Assembly: GCA_009363875.1 (NCBI GenBank)
Contig: CM018696.1
Location: forward strand, 16,629,475 to 16,693,474
Source: Mikania micrantha
Taxonomy: Eukaryota > Streptophyta > Magnoliopsida > Asterales > Asteraceae
Direction: 5' to 3'
Length of the DNA: 64,000 nucleotides
Shown here: positions 22,441 to 33,812 of the stretch, one piece after another
Layout: the number at the start of each line of letters is the position of its first letter
Numbering within the stretch: position 1 is the stretch's first letter
The notes under the pieces: generated by a model
What the model saw: the letters and a program-made list of their open reading frames with translations, nothing else
Told to the model about the DNA's origin: nothing
Databases searched by the model: none
Translations under genes and position numbers: made by a program

Positions 22441-22920
22441 ACTAATCAAATGATTTCTAGTCTAGTGGTAGCCTCTTGACTTTTCTTATGAGAGCTCGTG
22501 AGTTGAAGTCTCGTCTGGAACAAATATTGTTTTGGGTTGAGTCATAACTTTTTTCTAATTATAGGTTTCCTCTTGGATGAGTGGATGATCAATTTTCCAG
22601 AGCTTACCTCTGTGACGAGGCGTTTGGTGTTAAAAAAAAGTAAGTAATTAACTAGTCATCTCAAACACACCAATATTACACTAATCAAATGGCTCATATT
22701 CTAGTGGTAGCCTCTTGACTTCTCTTATGAGAGGTTGTGAGTTGAAGTCTCATCTGGAATAAATATTGTTTTGGGTTGAGCCAGAACTTTTTTCTAGTTA
22801 TATGTTTTCTCATAGACGGGTGGATGATCTATTTTCCAGGGTTTACGTGTGCGACCGAGGGTTTGGTGTTAAAAAAAGTAAGTAATTAGCTAGTCATCTC
22901 AAACACACCAATATTACACT
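22441..22920 (+). repeat. Tandemly duplicated SINE-like unit (2 x 239 bases)
   Basis: Unit 1 (22441-22679) and unit 2 (22680-22920) both start CTAATCAAATG and end CACACCAATATTACACT. Each contains an A-box-like TCTAGTGGTAGCC, a weakened B box (GAGTTGAAGTCTCGTC) and an A-run near the 3' end (GGTGTTAAAAAAAG). They look like one tRNA-derived SINE with flank, duplicated head to tail. Confidence 0.7.
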
Positions 22921-23184
22921 TAACACATAAAATCAAAACTTCAATGCACTTTCAAATCTAACAGCTTTAATTAACCTCTATTTCTGATTTAGGGTTTTTT
23001 TTCCTGACAATATCATTGTTACAAATGTATAACATTTTTTTTATTTTAAATGTATGTGTAAATTTATGTTCGTTTAGGGTGTGCACACACACAAGATGTT
23101 CACTTTACTTAAAGAACTAAAACATGTATTTTTAATAACATGTTTAAAATATATAAAAATATGAAAGTGTTCAAATAATAACTC

Positions 23185-23999
23185 ACTCTTAAAGAACATC
23201 AAAATTTACAATTATTAACTAAAGAAGCTATATTAAGACATAGAAAAAATTACAAATTTTTACATATAGGATTAGTCCAAGTAGCAATAAAACCTATGTT
23301 TAGATTATGAATAGATGCTCCTGTATTACTTATATTAAGAGATGCTAGGCACACCAATTTTAATAATTTAATATTAGCTATGGCTGAATCAAATATAGCA
23401 AATGGTCCGATATACTTTAATTGTTATCCTAATTTTTCTGTATGATTATTTGATCCAAATATTCTTGATATTTTAACTATCAAGACAAAAAAATTAGAAT
23501 TTAAAGAAAAAACAAATGCTGCAATAGTAATATATAGAGTTTATTATAAAATTATGACTACTACAATAGAACCTAAAACTAAATTATCTTCTCCAAGAGA
23601 TGAAACTATATTATTTGAAGCTAATACTATGCATGCAAAAGTTATAACTCCAAAAAGATTAAAATAGAATGAAATTACACAATCATTATCATGGAATTTG
23701 CAAGATATAAACCCCCAAAACCTATAGATACAGAAAATCAAACATCAAGTATAATAGAAAATCTGATGGTTCAATAGAAATAACTTTTAATAATTATCTT
23801 CCTAGACTTTCTATATCAAACAGTATTACAAATACTTTAAAAGAAAATAGTATTAGAAGGTCACAATCTATGAAATTATCTGGAATAGATTTTTCTAATA
23901 CTATACCTAGAAATTTATATGAAGAAGAAAGTGTTAAAGATGATAATAATAGTTATATACCAACTAATCTGATATGGAAAATTATGAACAATTATAATA
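23185..23999 (+). pseudogene. Pararetrovirus movement-protein-like region (broken)
   Basis: The translated frame shows the conserved caulimovirid movement-protein core, for example FLHIGLVQVAIKP (about 23257), RDARHTNF and NGPIYFNCYPNF (about 23340-23440), and LFEANTMHAKVI (about 23614). Movement proteins of this class line plasmodesmata for cell-to-cell spread. In-frame stops at 23308, 23443 and 23665, and a frameshift near 23750 ahead of a Ser/Asn-rich tail, disable it. Confidence 0.7.
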
Positions 24000-24838
24000 A
24001 GTGATACAAAAATTCAAATAAGAAATCCTAAAATGAGATTTTATAAATCATTTATAAAAGAATGTTTTAATAAATTAGAAAATTATCATAAGGAATTAAT
24101 AGAAGTAGAAAATTATTTAGACAAAAATAAACTTAATGATAATATAAGACTATATTATCATAAAAATTTTAAAATATTTTTAGAAGAAAGAATAAAAAAT
24201 CAATCTGAATTGATAAAAATACTTTCTATAGAAATAACAAAATATACTTTGTTAACATGGATGAAAAAATGTTAAATTTTTTAAGATGTAAAATATTAAA
24301 TAAATATAATATAGATAATTTAAAATGGTACTATAAAAATTTTGATGAAGATTCTAGATTTATTCATAATGCAGAATGGCAATCATATATGATTGAAAAT
24401 AATGAGAATATTACTTTCTTTACTTGGTTTACTATATATTGTAAAAAGAATGATATTAAATATCCTACTATTGAACAAATAGCAGTTAATAATAAAATTA
24501 CTAAGAATTATATAAGAATAAGTAATAATGAAGAATTAATAAGTATTCATCCACCCCATGAAGATATAAAAATTATAAAAAATAATGAAGAATATATAGG
24601 AAAACCATTAGCAAAAAATAATGAAGATACATCTAAAGCATTAAATACAATTATTTTCCAAAATAACTATACAAATGAAAAATTAAATAATATAGGAGAA
24701 CAATTAGAGAGAATAGAAACTAATAATAAAGAAAGTACATTAGAATTAAAAAATAATAAAGGTAAAGAAATTATAATAGAAAATCCTATATTTAAACCTT
24801 TTAATATAGATAATCCTATAAATCTTAATAAGAAATAA
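24000..24838 (+). pseudogene. Pararetrovirus middle region, unidentified
   Basis: Two overlapping frames (24033-24275 and 24257-24838) encode Lys/Asn/Ile-rich, largely helical sequence with predicted coiled-coil character (LNNIGEQLERIETNN near 24690). Position and composition place it between movement and coat regions of the same viral relic. I cannot assign a function. Its high Asn/Lys/Ile content simply reflects the AT-rich codons. Confidence 0.5.
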
Positions 24839-24840
24839 AA

Positions 24841-25673
24841 AACATTAAATTTAATAGAAGAAAAATTAAAAATGTTAAGTTTAAATACGATAAGTAATGA
24901 ATCTGATGAAACAGAATTCTCAAATGAAGAATTAGAATCTCAATTTAATAATATTAATTTAGAAACCGTAAATAAATTAAGAAGAAATAGTTTTAATACT
25001 TATACTCCAAGACCAGAAACAAAGAATTGATATCCTAGACCAACTCCTCCAGATTTACAATATGAAGAAAGTGGTAATAGAACTTATACTCAATATGATG
25101 GAAAATTTATATATGAATGGAATATAGATGGTCAATCTGAATATCAGATTTTAAATATATTACAAGAAATGACTATGGCAACCAATGCTTATAAATCATT
25201 AGGAAATACTGAACCCCAAATCCTTAATATGATTGTTTATGGCTTCTCTGGAAATTTAATAGGATGGTGAGATCATTATATTACAGAATCTGAAAAACAA
25301 TTTATTATGAATGCAAAGAAAATAAAAATAGAAAACAATACACAAATTCCAACTCAAGAAACAGATATAATAAATACTCTTATATTTGCTATTATAAAGA
25401 ATTTTATAGGAAATCCTTCAGATTATCAAGAAAGGAATTCTTTAATATTATTAAATCTAACATGTAGAAAACTACAAGATTAAGATGGTATAAAGATGTA
25501 TTTATATCTAAAGTTATGACAAGAAATGATTGTAGACAATCATATTGGAAAGAAAGATTTATTGCAAGATTACCAAAATTATTCACTGAAAAAATTAGAG
25601 AAAATATTAAAAAAGAAAACAATAATAATATACCATATGAAGATTTAACATATGGACAAATAATAAATTATAT
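24841..25673 (+). pseudogene. Pararetrovirus coat-protein-like region, 3' truncated
   Basis: An acidic N-terminal stretch is followed by a segment resembling the caulimovirid capsid core (NRTYTQYDGKFIYEWNI, then QNLTCRKLQD-like and SYWKERFIARLPKLF, about 25545). TGA stops lie at 25028 and 25268, and a one-base shift sits near 25481. The zinc-knuckle end expected of such proteins is missing because the gypsy LTR begins at 25674. Confidence 0.6.
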
Positions 25674-28400
25674 TGTCACATCCCACCTATCGTCACCTGT
25701 TAATGATGTCACTGAAACGGTCGCGGAAGCATAGTGGTGATGTCTCAGATATGAGGGGTGACTTACTTGATCCAATATCACAAGCACACAGATTAACTTA
25801 GGATAATTACATTACATAGTTCGTTATTACAATTCTCATTACAAAATTAACTTATTCAGTTACAAGTTTGTGAAGTGCAGTCTCACCAGAATCACTGTCT
25901 ACCTGCAAAAGTTTTAAGTTTAAAACGTCATCACAGAGCTGGTGAGTTCGTAAAGTTTAGTAATTAAACAATATGATATGCAAAATTTCAAGATATAGAG
26001 TTCAGATAACCACGGGACCCGTATCTAGTTCCTTTCGGACAGTTTTACGTTTTACGAAGATACTACCCGTCGGTAAATATCTTAATGCCTCATTATCTTA
26101 ATGTCTATCACTAACATTAAGAAAGTGTTTCGGAAACAGGTAACAAACATTCACACCAGGGGAGATGCAATCCTCCCAGCAAATGGGTTGGCAGCCAATA
26201 GTACTATCAATGCTTCATGTTCGGCCCCACATGGGTTCACTAGATACAGTTTCAAAGAATGAGGGCTTTTGATACTGTGATAGAGATACTAACGGCAAAA
26301 TCCCATGAAATCACACAAAAGTCACATGCAATCACAAAGATAGCAGTGATGCATATCATATGTTCAGAAATCGATTTACAGAAATTCCCTGATATTTGTA
26401 AAACACTAAAATGCAATGTTTTTAAACCCGGACAGGCCGGTCGGACCGGGAATCGGTATCCCAAGCGGTCCGGTTATATGCTCAGAATTGTTTAGGAAGG
26501 AATCGGGCGGTTCAACCAAAAGCCACCGGGCCGACCGGAAAACCGGCGTTTCAACCGGATCTGTTACAAAACCATGAATATAAATCAACACACTAGAAGA
26601 TCGCGCAACGAACAGATCCGTTGGTGAACAGTTCCGTTTGGGGCGGCGGCAGGCGACGGAGCAAGCTCTAATCTGATTGACGCTATGACCAGTGCGGCTG
26701 GGAGACTGGTGCGAGAGGTAGGGTTTTAAAGTTTAACAGAGAAATGGTCTTTAGAGAGAGAGAGAGAGAGCACGCTTGGGCTTGGAAAGTTGAAGAAATG
26801 CAGAAACTCAGAAAGAGGGAAAAACATCTGACATCACACGTAGTGGGCCTAGTGGTTATCTATAAATAAATATTAGATATATATATATAATATATGAAGG
26901 TATGCCGCTCAACAAAAAAAAATATATTTTGTATATTTATTAAATATTTAAAACGTCATCCGGTTTTTAAATCCGGTCCGACAGCTGACCAGTTAAGACA
27001 CCGGTTCGACGTACGGTCTGGTTTTAAAAACATTGCTAAAATGAAAAGGGGTTGTACGAAACTCACCTGAAGTCTCAAGATAATAAGATCACTCGCAGAC
27101 TGGTAATAATATTGTAAATCTGCATTAGTTTATGATAAATAAGTTATTCATGTTCTAACTTGCTGATTAGATCTTTCTGAACGTCCAATGTCAAAGACAT
27201 TGCCTTGAAAGTCATCAAACCGATATTAGGTTTTTAATTAATTATTTTAACATCATATCATACAATGTATGATAATGTAAGAACCTATACTGATTCAGGT
27301 TCTTAATACTAGGTTGATGACACACTTGATTAATCAGAATAATCTCAGATTAATCAAATAGTTAATGTTGTTGATTATAATGCTAAAACAGTTCCTAGAC
27401 AGATTAATGGCTTAGAAATGATCAATCCTTGTTATTGGTTACCCAAATATCATGAAATATCACAATGTAGCATTAGAATAGGTTTAACAACCATGTTTAA
27501 CATACTAATCTGACTATTATCATAAACATCAGATAATCGTTTCAATGAGTATGTTAATGATTGTGATTAGTTTGAAACACTTGGATTTCGCGTTGCATGT
27601 CAAAGATTAATCAAACTAATCACCTACATTGTCATAATCAAATGGTTTAAACCATTATAATCATGGGTATGATTTCATGCAAACCGGGCATTACAACGGA
27701 TCAAAACAAGGATTTACCCGTTAAAACATCGTGTTCTTCATTTATAATCAATCCTAGCCATCATCTAGGCAATAATCAACAACCCTAACTATATCATTAC
27801 GTTCAAAATCAAGATCTAATCAACCATTATCAAACTAGAAGGTTAAAACGAATCATTACCTAACCAGACGGAGTTTTAACCGTAGAACAACGATCAGAAC
27901 TTGTAAACACGATCCCTGGTGCGATCCGTGGACTTTGGCAGCTTCAAATTGAAGTTTAGATGGTAGAAATATCGTCTGGTGTGTGTTTTGAGCGTCAAGG
28001 GTCGAGAGAAAACGAAATTATACATTCTGCATGAATTCTGATGAAGATAACCAAGTTTTTCCACCGCCTCACCCATCGCGTACCGCGAAGAGAAGCCAAG
28101 GAAGTCTTCGCGTACCACGAAAAAATCCGGAAGAATCTCTGATATTTTGGTCCATCGCGTACTACCGAGAACCCTCAACATGTCCTTAGCGTACCGCGAC
28201 GAGTCCAGAAGTTCAATACTTAGAAATTTTTCTTCGTCTTTTGATTCCGGACAATCCTGGACTCCGTTTTGCACACGGTTTTCGCCCAAGTTCATCATTT
28301 CTAGCATACTATCAACCTGTAATAATTACAACGTGGATTTCTAGAACGACCAAATGTGCTCACGTCATTAATGCCGAATTTTTCGTACGCAATTGTCACA
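25674..28400 (-). repeat. 3' LTR of the minus-strand gypsy element, carrying a hAT insertion
   Basis: The TG...CA ends are TGTGACAATTGCG on the minus strand at 28400 and GGGATGTGACA at 25674. It spans 2727 bases, of which 630 are the hAT element plus its duplicated target, leaving about 2.1 kb. That matches the 2119-base solo LTR at 47485-49603, with which it shares most internal words. The R/U5 side holds repeated CGCGTACCGCGAAG words (28070-28200). Confidence 0.88.
26406..27043. mobile_element. Non-autonomous hAT element with perfect 8-bp target duplication
   Basis: Termini CAATGTTTTTAAACCCGGAC (26414) and GGTCTGGTTTTAAAAACATTG (ending 27035) are inverted repeats of the plant hAT type. CTAAAATG occurs directly on both sides (26406-26413 and 27036-27043). 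The 622-base interior has further CCGG-rich subterminal words (ACCGGACC-like) and a (GA)n run but no transposase. The related solo LTR near 48250 shows the empty site. Confidence 0.92.
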
Positions 28401-28440
28401 GTCTCCTCCTGTTAGAGAAATTTCGTCCCGAAATTTAGTG
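28401..28440 (-). other. Polypurine tract region of the minus-strand gypsy element
   Basis: On the minus strand CGGGACGAAATTTCTCTAAC is followed by AGGAGGAGAC directly before the LTR start TGTGACAATT, the same arrangement as in the gypsy element at 10501-10538. Confidence 0.7.
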
Positions 28441-28463
28441 AAGACTTACTTGATGACAGTCGT

Positions 28464-30316
28464 TTATGATAATAGATGTGGGTATTTTGCTTTCATTCGA
28501 TCTTCTCGTTCCCGCGTATACTCAAGTCCACGTTGTGAATTCCATCGAACTTTAACAATTGGTATACGACTACGTTTCAACACTTTTACCTCTCGATCCA
28601 TTACTTCAACTGGTTCTTCACTGAACTGAAGTTTTTCATCAATTTGGATTTCTTCAAGAGGCACGATTAATGATTCATCGGCTAGGCACTTTTTCAGATT
28701 TGATATGTGAAAGACATCGTGAATGTTACCGAGTTCAAGAGGTAACTCAAGTCTGTAGGCTATTGATCCAATTCGTTCAAGAAATTTGAATGGCCCTACA
28801 AATCTTGGTGAAAGTTTACCTCTCTTTCCAAATCTGAAAATGCCCTTCCAAGGTGAAACTTTCAACATTACTCGATCACTTATTTGGAATTCTAGAGGTC
28901 TTCGACGATTATCAGCATAACTCTTTTTTCGATCGCAAGCAGCTTTAATTTGTTCTTGAATAAGTGCGATCTTATCAGTTGTTTCTTGAATGAATTCTGG
29001 GTCTATGATTTGATTTTCACCTACTTCCGACCAACAGATCGGTGATCTACACTTGCGTCCATAAAGTGCTTCGAATGGAGCGCATTGAATAGTGGTATGG
29101 TAGATGTTATTGTATGGGAATTCAACAAGTGGAAGATGAATATCCCAGCTACCTCCGAAATCAATCACACAGCTTCGGAGCATGTCTTCAAGAGTTTGAT
29201 TCGTACGTTCAGTCTGCCCGTCCGTTTGTGGATGATAAGCTGCGCTCATATTGATTTGTGTGCCCAGTGCATTCTGAAGAGTTTGCCAAAATCGTGACAT
29301 AAATCGACTATCTCTGTCAGAAATGATAGAGATTGGTACTCCATGTCGAGATATAATCTCATTAACATAGAGTTTAGCGAGTCGATCCATATAGTAATTT
29401 TCTCGGATGGGTAAAAAATGCACAGATTTAGTAAGGCGATCAACGATAACCCATATAGAGTCATGATTACGTGATGTTCTGGGTAATTTAGTGATAAAAT
29501 CCATAGAGATTTGATCCTATTTCCACACGAGAATCTCAGGTTGTTGTAATAACCCAGAAGGTCGTTGATGTTAAACCTTAACTTTGAGACATTTTAAGCA
29601 TCGATCCACATATTCAGCTATGTGTTTCTTCATTTCAGGCCACCAGTAAAAATCTCTAAGATCTTTATACATTTTATCAGCACTTGGATGAATAGAATAC
29701 CTGGATTTGTGCGCCTCATCCAAGATAATTGTTCTAGAGTTACCGAATAAAGGAACCCAAATTCGGCTTTTGAAATGCAACACTCCATCAGTCTTAGTGT
29801 CGAGTTGCTTATCTAATCCTCTTAGTTCCTCAGCAGGATAGTTCGTTGCTTGTAAAACTTGTTGCTGAGCTTCTTTAATCTGAGGAATTAGACTGGTTTG
29901 AATAGTCATCCTTAACGCTTTCACACGTAAAGGTTTGACTCGTTCCTTGCGACTCAAGGCATCGGCTACGACATTCGCTTTACCTGGGTGATAACGAATT
30001 TCACAATCATAGTCATTTAAGAGTTCTACCCACCGCCTCTGTCACATGTTCAACATTTTCTGATCTAGAATTTGTTGAATACTTTTATGATCAGTGTATA
30101 TAATACACTTGGTTCCGTATAACTAGTGTCTCCAAATCTTGAGTGTAAACACCACTGCACCAAGTTCTAGATCATGAGTGATATAGTTCTTCTCATGTAT
30201 TTTCAGTTGTCGAGAAGCATAAGCAATTACCTTGTCGTTCTGCATTACAACACACCCAAGACCTTGACGAGAAGCATCACAGTACACTGTGAAATTATCA
30301 GTACCTTCTGGTAATG
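28464..30316 (-). pseudogene. gypsy pol remnant: RNase H and integrase
   Basis: RNase H (FTVYCDASRQGLGCVVMQ near 30270, THDLELGAVVFTLKIWRH) is followed by the integrase zinc-binding segment (HPSADKMYKDL to CLKC, about 29600-29690), the integrase core in a long frame at 28464-29504 (TAYHPQTDGQ-type motif, FEALYGRKCRSP) and a C-terminal part (PRFVGPFKFLERIG, FHISNLKKCL, VKVRWNSQRGLEYT). Stops at 29517 (TAG where the plus-strand copy has Trp), 30042 (TGA where that copy has Arg) and 30123 break it. The integrase C-terminus is complete here, unlike in the element at 6094-12498. Confidence 0.88.
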
Positions 30317-30746
30317 TGTCACACCCCGAGCCAACGGGGTTGGATCGGAGTCTCCGTCGGGCGGAAGTTTCCCGGGACGCGATATCGTGAGTGATAATCA
30401 AAGTGATCAGATTGTTACATTGCACATGATATAATTGAGAAATGCTAAATAGAATAGAATTACAAAGTTAAATTACATCCAAAGCGTTCATAATTTAACA
30501 ATGTAAATCTATCATAACATCATACAATATCTATCTTGTAACTACACAAGATATTCAAAATGTTGGTATAATGATGTTCCAAAAGCATGCAGGTCCAAAA
30601 ATACTAAGTCTTCTATCTGAAGTCCTAGCCCAAAAACATAAGCTTCTTAATTCACCTGTTCGTCACCTGAGAAGTCATGCAAAAATAAAGTCAACACATG
30701 GTTGGTGAGTTCATATAGTTTTTATAAAATGAGTTTGAATAACCTG

Positions 30747-31145
30747 AATGACAACCTTAATCTCACCATTAACCACCTATACCATCCAGTTCAGTATGCT
30801 TATATATAGTGCATATGTAGGGTCGAACTTACCGCCCGCCCAGCCACCGTCCCACCACATATTTAAATACATGATATATTGTTCCTGATGATAATTAAGC
30901 ATTTCATTCCACTACTTTGATTCCATGACACATGACTCTTATCCTTTGATCACACTGAAATGTTTACTTTGATTTCCCCAAAGTGACAACCTTAACCTCA
31001 TCAACAACTACCTATGTTATCCAATCAAGTATGCTTATATATAGGGCATATGTAGGGTCGGACTTACCGCCCGTCCAGCCACCGTCCCACCATATACCGG
31101 ACTGCTTAACATATTTTTGTTCATGATAATTAAGCATTTCACCCT
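30747..31145. repeat. Direct repeat inside the LTR (two units about 237 bases apart)
   Basis: Both units carry GTATGCTTATATATAG, GCATATGTAGGGTCG, the GC-rich word CAGCCACCGTCCCACCA and CATGATAATTAAGCATTTC-like ends. They are similar but clearly diverged. Confidence 0.75.
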
Positions 31146-31459
31146 TACCATTAACCCAAATGATTCTTCTGTTCATTGTTCCTGTAAATACAATAATCTG
31201 GAATCTATGTTGATTCCTTAAGTTCATCACAATAATGATCAACCTCAGTAATTGTAGGAACAATAATAAATGCTTAATAAGATAAATAAATAAACATTTA
31301 ATAAAATCTAAGTCCTAATGATTGGGCCTTGGTCAACTTGAGTGGACTAGTCTATCAATCAAGGTTTTTAGTCGTTAGGAAATTCTGTAAATATCAGCAA
31401 ACATATGACCTACAATCAAACGGTCTAGCTAGGACTTCTTGAAATGTAGGGTTTTTGTT

Positions 31460-31745
31460 TCGTACTTGATTCGTCTTGTTTCGTTGGCATATGTTATCTT
31501 TGATATTTCCCAGACTTTCCCTTGAAAATGATTTATTGATTCGTCAAGTTTCGTTACAAGATGTACTTGATTCGTTGATCATGGAATACTAGATTCGTTG
31601 ATCAAATGTACTCTTGGTTCGTTGTTCATCAAACACTTGATTCGTTGAAATCCCACACTTGTTTCGTCAAAATAGTTTCGTTTGATTCGTTGAAATTCCA
31701 CACTTGTTTCGTCAAAATAGTTTCGTTTGATTCGTTGAAATATTT
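31460..31745. repeat. Tandem array of TTGATTCGTTGA-type units
   Basis: About a dozen copies of GATTCG or GTTTCGT words, many as ACTTGATTCGTTGA, recur at irregular 20-45-base spacing. The last two units (TTGAAATYCCACACTTGTTT with CGTCAAAATAGTTTCGTTTG) are nearly identical. Confidence 0.7.
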
Positions 31746-33812
31746 AGTTTAACTCAATTACCCACTTAACTCATAAGTAGATAAGTTTAGTAAAACCTGC
31801 ATAAGATTTACCTAGACATGATCTAGGATAACAGTTCACATATAAAACATATATTAAGTAAAAGCATTTAAGTAAACAATTTAAATAAAACAGTTTACGC
31901 ATGCTTCTCAGCCCCGCTTTTTAAAACAGAATGTTAGAAAAAGGCAATGAACTCACCTGTGCTGCTATTTAAATGATCTAACATAAATGCGCGCTCTTGT
32001 TGTAGCTTAGTTCTTGTTGGAAATATACCATTCATAAATCATGAATTAGGGGTTGGTGCGACCAACCATGAATGGAGGTTTGTCAAGCCCCGCTAGTACT
32101 AACTTATATTAATCCCTCGGCTCATCGCTATGAGTTAAATGGTTGTGTAGAGAGTAGGGCCATTTAAGTGGTAAAGTCTTGTCTTATGCAACAATATTCA
32201 AATTCTTGTATAAATAATTTATGTAACATGCATAACACCCCAAAAGTTAAAAATACGAAAACTCACCGTAATAGTGATGAAAGAAGATTCTTGAGTTCTT
32301 GAATTGATGAAAATCACCCTATGTAAGCCCTACAATATAGTAGGTTGATGGGATCAATGATTTATACGTATTTGGTGGATTCCTACTTCTAACTTTATTC
32401 CTTGTAAACTTGTTCAACTTTAACTATATAGTCTCCACTTTGTTTATTTGTTGTTGTTATTATTATTATTTTGTATCATCATGTGTATGGGTCATGGTTG
32501 TCTACTTCAACCCTTATACCCACTATTTTGGTTAAAATCCCTATACTATTATCTTAGTTTATTGGTGCCTAATCCATGTTATATATTACGCTTAGGTATG
32601 TATATTTATATGGGCAAGTAAGTGTTTGTGTACTAACCATAGTTTTATGAAGAGATTAGAGAGTGCCAGGTACGTATTATTCTAATCCTTTCTTTATTCT
32701 ACATTTATACTCATTTATTTAAAATAATCTTGATTATGAGTACATAGTTTCCAACGCATGCATTCACATTTGGATCCCTACTGTTAACTAATTCCTTCAT
32801 GTATAAATCTATAGTACCTAGAGTTTCATTTCTTAGTACATTTGAAAACACATGGTTTCTCATAGTTATCTATTCTTGTTTCCAAGATTACCGTTAAAAA
32901 GTTACTTCTTTTGTTGAGTTTAAAATTTTAAAAGTTTGAAAGCTCCATCGTATATGATCTGGTTACTTTTAAGTTTCCCGATTTGAGCTTATTCGGTGAA
33001 ACTCGGCTTGGGTTTTACGCTTGCATGGATCATGCCGTCTCATGCATGTTAACTAGGACTGTTTCTTCGTGCGAACAGATCCCGACTACCCTTCCCTCGT
33101 TCTTATATTAACACCCGTTTGTGAATTAATCCTCAAGGATTGAGCATATCACCAGTTATTCTTGTTATAACGAGTCTGGTATATAATATAGTGAGGTGAC
33201 TTACTTAGGACAAGCAAGGAAAAGAAACTGAAGGGATGCTGCTGGTTGCTGCTGTCTGGTGATGCGTCGCTGCTGCTCCGGTGGTTGATAGCGTTGCTGC
33301 TGCTGTTTGGTCTATTGTAGGTCGAGGCTTGGTGAAGGATTTAAGGGAGGTTCCACCAAGTTGTCGAGCCTGCTATCTGGCTGTTGTTGGATGAGAGCTG
33401 ATGATGGATTTTAGAAGAACTTCCACCGGTTTAGACAAGGGTAGTGGAGTAGCAAGAAGTGAATGGACTGGTGTGGGTTTCTTGGAGCTGCATACGTAAG
33501 TATTTATAGGTGGAGTGGGGCAGTTTGGGATGATGGGATTGGGAGTAATTGGGGGGAAACCGGCTGGGTTGGGTTTGGGTTGATCTTTGGCTCTTAGTTG
33601 CTCAAGACTTTATGTTCTAGGTGGTAGGGAAGTGGCTGGTCGCAGGTTAGGAGTCAGCCATGGGTCTCTTCTTGCACCTTATCTCACATCAGTGGCATGA
33701 ATGGTACTAACCATGCTGTGAATGACAAGTTTCTTGGGACTGATTTTTCTTGTACTAAATTTTGAGGAAGGTAAGAAGAGATGATCTATCCTAGGCTAGG
33801 GTGGTTGTGACA

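Larger units (their letters stand above)
23185..25673 (+). mobile_element. Endogenous pararetrovirus (Caulimoviridae) fragment
   Basis: A markedly AT-rich block in which a movement-protein-like region is followed by an uncharacterised stretch and then a coat-protein-like region. No protease, reverse transcriptase or RNase H segment is visible. The right end is cut exactly where a gypsy LTR starts (25674). The frame is broken by TGA stops at 23308, 23443, 25028 and 25268, a TAG at 23665 and frameshifts. It is a dead viral relic with no complete gene. Confidence 0.75.
25674..30316 (-). mobile_element. Ty3/gypsy element, minus strand, 5' part missing
   Basis: Reading on the minus strand: RNase H (to 30316), integrase, polypurine tract, then a complete 3' LTR (28400 down to 25674). 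Everything upstream of RNase H is absent; at 30317 the sequence switches to another LTR. The left LTR edge interrupts the pararetrovirus relic. Damage includes TAG stops at 29517 and 30123, a TGA at 30042 and a frameshift near 29570. Confidence 0.88.
30317..33812 (-). repeat. Large minus-strand LTR (probable gypsy), boundary on the right uncertain
   Basis: The left edge TGTCACACCCCGAG is the reverse of a CTCGGGGTGTGACA LTR end, very like the end of the gypsy LTR at 12498, and abuts the RNase H remnant. The right edge is taken at GGTTGTGACA (33812). A TATAAATA box on the minus strand (33501-33508) lies about 300 bases inside, as a U3 promoter would. Inside are a 160-base direct repeat (30747-30915, 30984-31145) and a GATTCGTTGA repeat array (31460-31740). 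No matching target duplication was found, so a solo LTR is not proven. Confidence 0.55.

Noticed and set aside
31460..31745. CRISPR-like spaced repeats
   Set aside because: Spacing is irregular, units are short and variable, and the array lies within an LTR.
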